12,648 nt of DNA from Strigomonas culicis (Eukaryota > Euglenozoa > Kinetoplastea > Trypanosomatida > Trypanosomatidae). Every line of letters begins with the position of its first letter. The first letter of the stretch is position 1. Location: assembly GCA_000482145.1 (NCBI GenBank), contig AUXH01000561.1, forward strand, positions 1 through 12,648, read 5' to 3'. Below, one piece after another: positions 7,964-12,648 of the stretch. The translations under genes and the position numbers were made by a program. The notes under the pieces were generated by a model. The model saw nothing but the letters and a program-made list of their open reading frames with translations, made no database searches and had not been told where the DNA came from.

Positions 7964-8815
7964 TTACAGAAAGCGATTTTCGGTCGCAACATCCCCCTTT
8001 TTCAGTTTCATCAAATAGTTCAGACGGACCTTGTTCGAATCCGATCTTTCGCTGGAGCGGTACACGGGAACAAAGCGCGGCGCGTCATTGAAACAGCGGT
8101 ACACGGCGACATAATCATCCTCGTCTAGCGTGCCTCGGTGGTACATCCCTGCTGGGAAGATAACAAGGTGACCAGCCTCCATTTGAAAACGGATCCACTT
8201 ATCTTGTTTCGAGCGCACGTCAAAGTAGCAAGAGCCGTCAGTGATCAGACGAATTTGCTCGTCCTCGTTGTAGTGCTCGATAAACCAACGCTCCAAGAAA
8301 GCCTCATCCTTAGCCGTCTGCGAGATCCGCACTTCATCAGTGTGCTTGTAATTGCGCTCTCGGATAATCTGCTTCACAACCGAGAAATCGTTAAGGTTGA
8401 CGTGGAAGAGGACGATACCGAGCTCGCGTAAATCCTTCAGCGTAACTGGCGGTGCGCCAGCGCGCTTGCAAGGCTTGAAGCTGTTCATCGTCAGCGGTTC
8501 GCGACTCCCCTCATCGTCCAGATACCAAGCCTTCAACGCGTGTGGGTCGTTGTCGGACTTGATGGGCGCTGGCACAGGAGGCAAATCTTGGATAACGTCA
8601 CTGCCGAGGCGCTTCCATTCTTCTTCCTTCTTCTTTTTCCGAATCTCCTCCTCGACCTTTCGGATCTCCTCCTCCTGTCGACGCCGCTTTTCCTCTTCCT
8701 CTGCCTCCTGTTGCTTTCGCGCCCACTCTTCCTTTTCCTTATTTCGGCGCAGGTCTCGTTGACGGATCTCCTCCTCCTCCTTCTCCTTCACCCGCAGCAT
8801 ATCCGGTGTCTCCAT
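7964..8815 (-). CDS. Acireductone dioxygenase-like (ARD family) cupin with charged helical N-terminus
   Basis: Residues about 94-258 of this 283-residue protein match acireductone dioxygenase, the methionine-salvage enzyme (human ADI1): KAWYLDD at 95-101, LRELGI at 129-134, IRERNY at 151-156, ITDGSCYFDVRSKQDKWIR at 191-209 and PAGMYHRGTLDE at 221-232. The family binds Fe or Ni with an H-x-H-x3-E motif plus a later His. Here the motif reads H181-Y-N183-E-D-E-Q187, so the second His is Asn and the Glu is Gln; His181 and His226 remain. I rechecked these codons (CAC, AAC, CAA). Residues 7-70 are almost entirely Glu, Lys, Arg and Gln, a likely single alpha-helix or coiled coil absent from typical enzymes of about 180 residues. 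The family is secure. Dioxygenase activity is doubtful, and this may be a structural or binding pseudoenzyme. The start follows a (TA)n-containing leader. Confidence 0.92.
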   Translation of the reverse strand: METPDMLRVKEKEEEEIRQRDLRRNKEKEEWARKQQEAEEEEKRRRQEEEIRKVEEEIRKKKKEEEWKRLGSDVIQDLPPVPAPIKSDNDPHALKAWYLDDEGSREPLTMNSFKPCKRAGAPPVTLKDLRELGIVLFHVNLNDFSVVKQIIRERNYKHTDEVRISQTAKDEAFLERWFIEHYNEDEQIRLITDGSCYFDVRSKQDKWIRFQMEAGHLVIFPAGMYHRGTLDEDDYVAVYRCFNDAPRFVPVYRSSERSDSNKVRLNYLMKLKKGDVATENRFL

Positions 8816-8828
8816 TGCGATATAAACT

Positions 8829-8831
<3 letters not shown>

Positions 8832-8861
<30 letters not shown>
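8832..8861. repeat. (TA)n microsatellite in the ARD-like leader
   Basis: About fifteen AT units ending some 16 bases upstream of the ARD-like start codon, followed on the plus strand by a short (TG)n run. Confidence 0.95.
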
Positions 8862-8865
<4 letters not shown>

Positions 8866-8939
8866 TGTGTGTGTGTTTGTACGAATATAAAACAATTGGA
8901 TTCAATTGTCTTCAAGCTGTTCTTCGTAAACGTGATTCC

Positions 8940-8983
8940 CTTCGGATAACAATAGTGATAGGAGATGAGATGAGGGAGGAGAC
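8940..8983 (-). promoter_or_regulatory. Candidate trans-splice acceptor for the ARD-like gene
   Basis: The minus strand reads a CTCC-rich tract (8983-8951) and then an AG at 8941-8940, giving a leader of about 124 nt that contains the (TA)n repeat. Confidence 0.4.
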
Positions 8984-9279
8984 ATACATATGAAAGGACA
9001 ATAAATATACAACAAATGAGGATCGACACGAGTCCGTGCTTAATTCTTTTTCTTTTTTCTAGAGAGATTCCCTGAATGTGTTCAAAGAGTAGGAAATATA
9101 TAATAGTACAAGAAAATGAAAACGAAATGAGGAACGTTTGAGACCTTACTGCTTCCCATTCTGCGAATAGTTGAACACGATGGGGCAAGAAGAGAAGAAT
9201 AAAAAAAAAAAACAAGCCACAGCTCTTTCCGTGCCCCAACACCTTGCATTAAAAAGATGTGCTCACTATAGTGGACATA

Positions 9280-9960
9280 TTACTGCTGAAATCGTCTGTG
9301 AACAAGTTTCAGGAGCTGCTCGGGGACTTCAGGATACCTATAAGTGCAAAGCACAGAAAATATTTCCCAGTATCTACGGTCAGTTCCTTTCATTTGGAAA
9401 AACGCCTCTGTTATTGCAGATTCGATCTGGTAAATGGAGTAGAACCGCTGTGGCAAAAAGAACAGTTGCACCTGATAACGGTCCACGTCGCCTAAGCTGC
9501 CGGGTCTGTCGGAGCCGAGGAGGAGGCTCTTCAGGTACAAAATAAGCGGAGATTTATCCAAACACGTATCGTAGTACAACCGCGCCTTCCGCAGCCGATA
9601 GCGCCGTGCGACATGATAGGGTAACCGTTGCGTGTTTTGGTTCTCTAGCAGTAGAGAAGTGATCGTCATCCATCTTCGCCTGTGCACGGCCACACAATGG
9701 TCTATATACTCGTCCTCCATCGCCGTATACGGCTGCTCCAACGGTGCTGCAGTGGATGGGCCAGGCTTCGGCTCGCAGGCAGCATATGCCAGAAAAGGAG
9801 AGCACCCACGTTGCCTTTTTCTCTGATGAGAAACAGCATCACACTCACGGGAAAGCGCGATCGATCCGAGGTGCTGCATTCTGCGCTCTAACCGTATCAA
9901 CTGTTGTTTGACATTCTGTTGCAGGTTTCTATTGTAATCTAACAGAAGTTGGTGATTCAT
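9280..9960 (-). CDS. Hypothetical protein with possible Myb/SANT-like segment, about 226 residues
   Basis: The frame is open from 9996, but I start it at 9960. The 12 codons upstream are a pyrimidine tract ending in a cag trimer at 9968-9966, followed by GTGAA and the ATG, a textbook trans-splice acceptor with a 5-nt leader. The 226-residue product begins MNHQLLLDYNRNLQQNV, a short amphipathic helix (3-30), followed by a basic patch QRKRQR (46-51) that could be a nuclear signal. Residues 78-125 (YTAMEDEYIDHCVAVHRRRW, then a run ending VARRYRLRKAR) have the acidic start, central Trp and basic third helix of a Myb/SANT repeat, but only one of the usual three Trp positions holds Trp. The C-terminal third is aromatic-rich and unrecognised. 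A chromatin or DNA-binding role is only a possibility. Confidence 0.82.
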   Translation of the reverse strand: MNHQLLLDYNRNLQQNVKQQLIRLERRMQHLGSIALSRECDAVSHQRKRQRGCSPFLAYAACEPKPGPSTAAPLEQPYTAMEDEYIDHCVAVHRRRWMTITSLLLENQNTQRLPYHVARRYRLRKARLYYDTCLDKSPLILYLKSLLLGSDRPGSLGDVDRYQVQLFFLPQRFYSIYQIESAITEAFFQMKGTDRRYWEIFSVLCTYRYPEVPEQLLKLVHRRFQQ

Positions 9961-9965
9961 TTCAC

Positions 9966-9993
9966 CTGAAGCAAAGAGGGCAAAAAGGAAAGA
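9966..9993 (-). promoter_or_regulatory. Strong trans-splice acceptor for the Myb-like gene
   Basis: The minus strand has an almost pure pyrimidine tract (9993-9969) ending in a cag whose AG is at 9967-9966, five bases before the ATG at 9960. It shows that the longer frame from 9996 is not the true start. Confidence 0.65.
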
Positions 9994-10094
9994 CATTACA
10001 GTTTAAGCAGGGAGAGAACTAGTACACAAAGATATGTACGAAAAAAAAAAGACACGTCTACTCACTGTGCTGACAACCGGCCACTCAGAGGAAC

Positions 10095-10097
10095 GTA

Positions 10098-10131
<34 letters not shown>

Positions 10132-10136
10132 TGTGT
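10095..10136. repeat. (TG)n microsatellite
   Basis: TG repeat of about twenty units with one TA interruption, between the WD40 and Myb-like genes. Confidence 0.95.
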
Positions 10137-10307
10137 CTGGTAGTTCCAGTGTACATCCTATAGAAGTGAATCCCAGCAAGAACAGGAGAAACAATGAGTG
10201 GTCATTCGTACATATATATGTATGTATTGTAGTCAACAGAGAAAAAGAGAAATGGTACCCATGATCTCACTCAAGGCCATTATTGGCATTCATTTGTATA
10301 CATGATA

Positions 10308-11258
10308 CTAGGTCCGAACCACGAGCACAATACCTTTCTGACAGCACACAATAGCGCGATCTGTCCTGGTAGGATCCAGCTCAATGGAGATGGCCACGGC
10401 AGGCAACGCCGCTCTTTTCAGTACATCACCGGTTGCGAACGAAATGACAAAGAGGGTTTGAGACGAAATGGCCCACACTCGATTGGCTGAAGAATCCAAT
10501 CGTGAGACGATGATTTGTTCGTGCTTTGGAATATGCGCAGATAGTCGTTCGCTCTCCTTCACGAGCTCGTGCACACTAACACAGTCATAGACCTGTAACT
10601 GATGGCCTTCCTGAGCGGAGGAAACCAGTATCATGCACGTGTCGCGAATGGGCTCGAGGCAGTCGGAGCCGGCCTTGGAGCCAAAGAGCTGTTGCTCCGA
10701 ACGGCCCGTTTTGGTATTCCATAACTGTATGGGACTTTCCCACCCCGCAGACGCAATCAATGTGGGCGAGATGTAGCGCACCGAGAAGATACGATTGACA
10801 TGAGAGGGTCTCCACATACCATTGTCGGTGACACCCCTTTCAAACTTGTGCTCCAGCTCAAACGCTTTGTTGTACATCCGTATGATACGATCGCTTCCAG
10901 CGGTTAAAAAGTGCATGCCGTCGGCCGATACCTCGATGGTAAGAATCTCATTGCCCGCCTCATCTGCCGTGTAGAGGCGGACAAGCTCGGACTCATCCCA
11001 TTTCCACCCAAACACGTAGCCGCCACAGGAGGCGGCAATGAGGTCGTAGCTATGAGGAAACCACTTTACTGACGTACAAGGTAGTTCCTTCAAAACCGGG
11101 AGGCCTGACACAGTTGCTGCTAATTCTAGAGTGTCGCCTTTAAATACCAAAACCGAACCATTTCCAGAGCCGCATGCAAGGTATTTGCCATCCGTCGTGA
11201 AATGTGTATGGTGTACGTTCTCACCCTTTTCAATAATAGACAACGCTTGAATATCCAT
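10308..11258 (-). CDS. WD40-repeat beta-propeller protein, 316 residues
   Basis: The open frame reaches 11384, but the first 42 residues (rich in F, S, L and C) are encoded by a pyrimidine-rich leader with candidate AG acceptors at 11296-11297 and 11261-11262. I start at MDIQALSIIEKGENVHHTHF. The product has WD40-like blades: about 16-39 (FTTDGKYLACGSGNGSVLVF), 61-87 (SVKWFPHSYDLIAAS), 106-129 (LTIEVSADGMHFLTAGSDRI) and 154-181 (SVRYISPTLIASAGWESPIQ followed by LW). Weaker blades run to the end (about 205-225, 246-272, 284-313), consistent with one seven-bladed propeller and nothing else. Such proteins are scaffolds in larger complexes; the sequence does not show which. There is no signal or membrane segment. 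The fold is confident, the partner unknown. Confidence 0.92.
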   Translation of the reverse strand: MDIQALSIIEKGENVHHTHFTTDGKYLACGSGNGSVLVFKGDTLELAATVSGLPVLKELPCTSVKWFPHSYDLIAASCGGYVFGWKWDESELVRLYTADEAGNEILTIEVSADGMHFLTAGSDRIIRMYNKAFELEHKFERGVTDNGMWRPSHVNRIFSVRYISPTLIASAGWESPIQLWNTKTGRSEQQLFGSKAGSDCLEPIRDTCMILVSSAQEGHQLQVYDCVSVHELVKESERLSAHIPKHEQIIVSRLDSSANRVWAISSQTLFVISFATGDVLKRAALPAVAISIELDPTRTDRAIVCCQKGIVLVVRT

Positions 11259-11260
11259 TT

Positions 11261-11350
11261 CTATACAGAAACAGAGAGATGAGAAAAAGCAAGAACTTAA
11301 ACGACAGAAGGACACACACAGAGAGCGAGAGAGATGGAAGAAAAAGACGG
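11261..11350 (-). promoter_or_regulatory. Candidate trans-splice acceptors for the WD40 gene
   Basis: A long CT-rich minus-strand tract (about 11350-11300) is followed by an AG at 11297-11296 (leader 37 nt). A second CT-rich run ends in AG at 11262-11261, 2 nt from the ATG. Both exclude the first 42 codons of the open frame. Confidence 0.5.
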
Positions 11351-11392
11351 AGTGCAACAACCACCATAACGTAGCATCATACATCTATACAT

Positions 11393-11434
11393 ACATATAT
11401 ATATATATATATGTGTGTGTGTGCGTGTGTGTGT
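11393..11434. repeat. Compound (TA)n(TG)n microsatellite
   Basis: A TA tract passing directly into a TG tract with one CG interruption, upstream of the WD40 gene. Confidence 0.95.
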
Positions 11435-11653
11435 AATACCTCATACGACAGACTGCTTTTATTTTGTTGGGTCACAAAAAAAAAAATAGGGAGGAAGAGG
11501 GTATAACGTGCTAGAAAAGCGGTAGCACACGGTTCCAGCATTTTCTCTCTCCTTTTTCATTTTTCGAGAAAATGGGGCATAGCAAGGAGAGTGGGAAAAC
11601 CGAAAGCAAAGCAAAACAAAAACAAGAAGTACACAATGTCTTGCGTACACGTA

Positions 11654-12016
11654 TCACATCGAGTAGAGTATTGTTTTTCGGCCGCATGCAAAAAAGATGG
11701 TGACAAAGGTCATTATACCACTGTAGGTGATCATCTCACCATCCGTCATGGGTTTTCCAAACACAAAGAAAACGCAAGTAATGGCAACACACATGACTGC
11801 TAATGTAACAAAAGCGTGTAATGCTCCCATGAAGAAGTACAGGAAAAGTACAAAAAACCACCGTGGGTCCTTTGCAATGAGACGCCAGCACGCCAGGAAA
11901 CCTACAAATGTGTAGATAACAGCAGTGGCCATGGTAGACAGGAATATTAAGCAGCCCCACGAACGAACAAACAGTACATTGTCTTCTTCGTAGTACCCAA
12001 AAAGACTGGTACCCAT
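11654..12016 (-). CDS. Small three-helix membrane protein, TMEM170-like
   Basis: The product has 120 residues and about three hydrophobic segments (about 21-45, 53-86 and 95-118), with a short polar N-terminus (MGTSLFGYYEEDN). The spacing and key residues parallel the TMEM170 family of small ER/nuclear-envelope membrane proteins: Trp20 before the first helix, Gly39 within it, the MG pair at 63-64 in the second, then GKPM at 87-90, Glu94 and Thr103-Phe104, with Arg113 in the last helix. By my recollection of human TMEM170A, the Trp-to-GK distance is nearly identical. The assignment is inference from pattern, not a search. The longest frame and the likely start agree (ATGGG at 12016, leader about 42 nt from AG at 12059-12060). 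It is the first gene of the window in transcription order. Confidence 0.82.
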   Translation of the reverse strand: MGTSLFGYYEEDNVLFVRSWGCLIFLSTMATAVIYTFVGFLACWRLIAKDPRWFFVLFLYFFMGALHAFVTLAVMCVAITCVFFVFGKPMTDGEMITYSGIMTFVTIFFACGRKTILYSM

Positions 12017-12058
12017 GGTAACTACCCTCGCTGCCTACTATGGAGTGTCTATGGTCGA

Positions 12059-12122
12059 CTTACGAAGTAAGAAAGGTAGCAGAAGACGAGTGGAAAGACG
12101 AGGGGGGGGGGGGGGAGGGTGA
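12059..12122 (-). promoter_or_regulatory. Candidate trans-splice acceptor for the TMEM170-like gene
   Basis: The minus strand has C14 plus a CTTT-rich stretch (12122-12065), then an AG at 12060-12059, for a leader of about 42 nt. Confidence 0.5.
12102..12115. repeat. G14 homopolymer
   Basis: Fourteen G in a row, then AGGG. It forms the C-rich core of the pyrimidine tract before the TMEM170-like gene. Confidence 0.9.
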
Positions 12123-12216
12123 AAGAGAATAGCGGAAGTTCATGACAAGAATGCAAACGTGAACAAAAACAATAAAAAAAAGAACTGAAGGTAACAGAAC
12201 CTTTACATCTAGATAT

Positions 12217-12237
12217 GTATATATATATATATATATT
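12217..12237. repeat. (TA)n microsatellite
   Basis: About ten TA units upstream of the TMEM170-like gene. Confidence 0.9.
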
Positions 12238-12619
12238 TGACACAGCCCCAAAAGTGGAAAGAAACCGCAAATGAAGTAAATGAACAACCAAGAAGAGAAG
12301 AAATAAGCAAATGTCGAAACAAAAAGGAACGAATGAACTTAGAAGCATTCTTTATTATGTTTGTGTTATTGTATTATAATAATAGTGTTGTTTTCTGTTG
12401 GTTTATGAGTGTTTTCTTTTCCATTTTTATTTCCTCATTTCGTTTTTTTTTTATTAGAGTGTGAGAGAACACCTGTAGTATTATCTTATTTGTATTACAA
12501 AAAAAACTGAAATAGGTTTCCCTCTTTTTGTTAAGCTACGCTAATTAATAATGTGTCATATTTGCCCTTTTTTTATTTGATAAAACTTGATAAAACGAAA
12601 CGAAACAGAAAAAAAAACG

Positions 12620-12646
12620 ATATATATATATATATATATATATATA
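12620..12646. repeat. (TA)n microsatellite at the window end
   Basis: About thirteen TA units; the tract ends two bases before the window edge. Confidence 0.9.
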
Positions 12647-12648
12647 CG

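Larger units (their letters stand above)
8816..9279. other. Intergenic region upstream of the ARD-like gene
   Basis: 464 bases holding a (TA)n tract directly before the ARD-like start, a (TG)n tract at about 8866-8875, a pyrimidine tract on the minus strand near 8951-8983 and A runs near 9200-9212. The 126-codon minus-strand frame (9242-8862) is F/L/I-rich and not convincing. Confidence 0.55.
9961..10307. other. Intergenic region between the WD40 and Myb-like genes
   Basis: 347 bases with a long (TG)n repeat and the acceptor for the downstream gene. The overlapping frames here encode only repeat-derived residues such as THTHTH or VCVCVC. No gene is seen. Confidence 0.6.
11259..11653. other. 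Intergenic region between the TMEM170-like and WD40 genes
   Basis: 395 bases containing adjoining (TA)n and (TG)n repeats, a strong pyrimidine tract on the minus strand at about 11300-11345, and A/G runs. No gene is seen. Confidence 0.6.
12017..12648. other. Right-end gap without a gene
   Basis: 632 bases upstream of the TMEM170-like gene. It holds a G14 run at 12102-12115, (TA)n tracts at 12217-12237 and 12620-12646, and AT-rich sequence that is probably the 3' untranslated region of a gene beyond the window. The 99-codon minus-strand frame (12348-12049) is pyrimidine-driven and includes the (TA)n repeat. No gene is seen. Confidence 0.6.

Noticed and set aside
10095..10136. The long (TG)n tract as a possible promoter or origin element
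   Set aside because: Similar microsatellites occur in several gaps here; nothing besides the repeat supports a regulatory role.
12049..12348. A 99-codon minus-strand frame at the right end
   Set aside because: It is a mix of pyrimidine tract and (TA)n repeat (IYIYIYI) without coding character.
1..12648. CRISPR arrays, insertion sequences, retroelements or a bacterial-type operon
   Set aside because: No spaced repeats, terminal inverted repeats, reverse transcriptase motifs or ribosome-binding sites were seen; the gene families and splice signals are eukaryotic.

Overview
The window looks like part of a trypanosomatid (kinetoplastid) nuclear chromosome. All seven convincing genes lie on the minus strand, have no introns, and are separated by 0.3-0.7 kb gaps. 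On the coding strand these gaps are pyrimidine-rich, and each gene is preceded by a pyrimidine tract followed by an AG, the arrangement expected of a polycistronic unit processed by spliced-leader trans-splicing. The standard genetic code is used: the long frames are uninterrupted and tryptophan is TGG. Microsatellites ((TA)n, (TG)n, homopolymers) are common between genes and almost absent inside them. I cannot name the genus.

In transcription order (right to left) the genes are: a small three-helix membrane protein resembling TMEM170 (12016-11654); a WD40-repeat protein (11258-10308); an unrecognised protein with a possible Myb/SANT-like segment (9960-9280); an acireductone dioxygenase-like protein with a long charged helical N-terminus and two of four metal ligands replaced (8815-7964); an unrecognised protein of about 477 residues (7266-5833); a 781-residue protein with an N-terminal cyclic-nucleotide-binding fold and a C-terminal region that may be nucleoside-phosphorylase/AMP-nucleosidase-like (5448-3103); and an ARF-family small GTPase (2612-2043). 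Three start codons were moved inward from the longest reading frame because the extra N-terminal residues are encoded by the splice-acceptor pyrimidine tract.

The left 2 kb contains no clear intact gene. A higher-GC stretch at 245-552 reads, on the plus strand, like a decayed coding sequence broken by stops and a frame change. If real, it faces the minus-strand unit and would place a convergent strand switch between about 0.55 and 2.0 kb. Two short minus-strand frames in the same region are listed at low confidence. The right-hand 630 bases are pyrimidine tract, repeats and AT-rich sequence without a gene.

Neighbours in such units are co-transcribed but need not share a function. The most interesting points are the ligand-depleted dioxygenase, the non-canonical cyclic-nucleotide site joined to a putative nucleoside-enzyme fold, the TMEM170 resemblance, and the decayed plus-strand gene.
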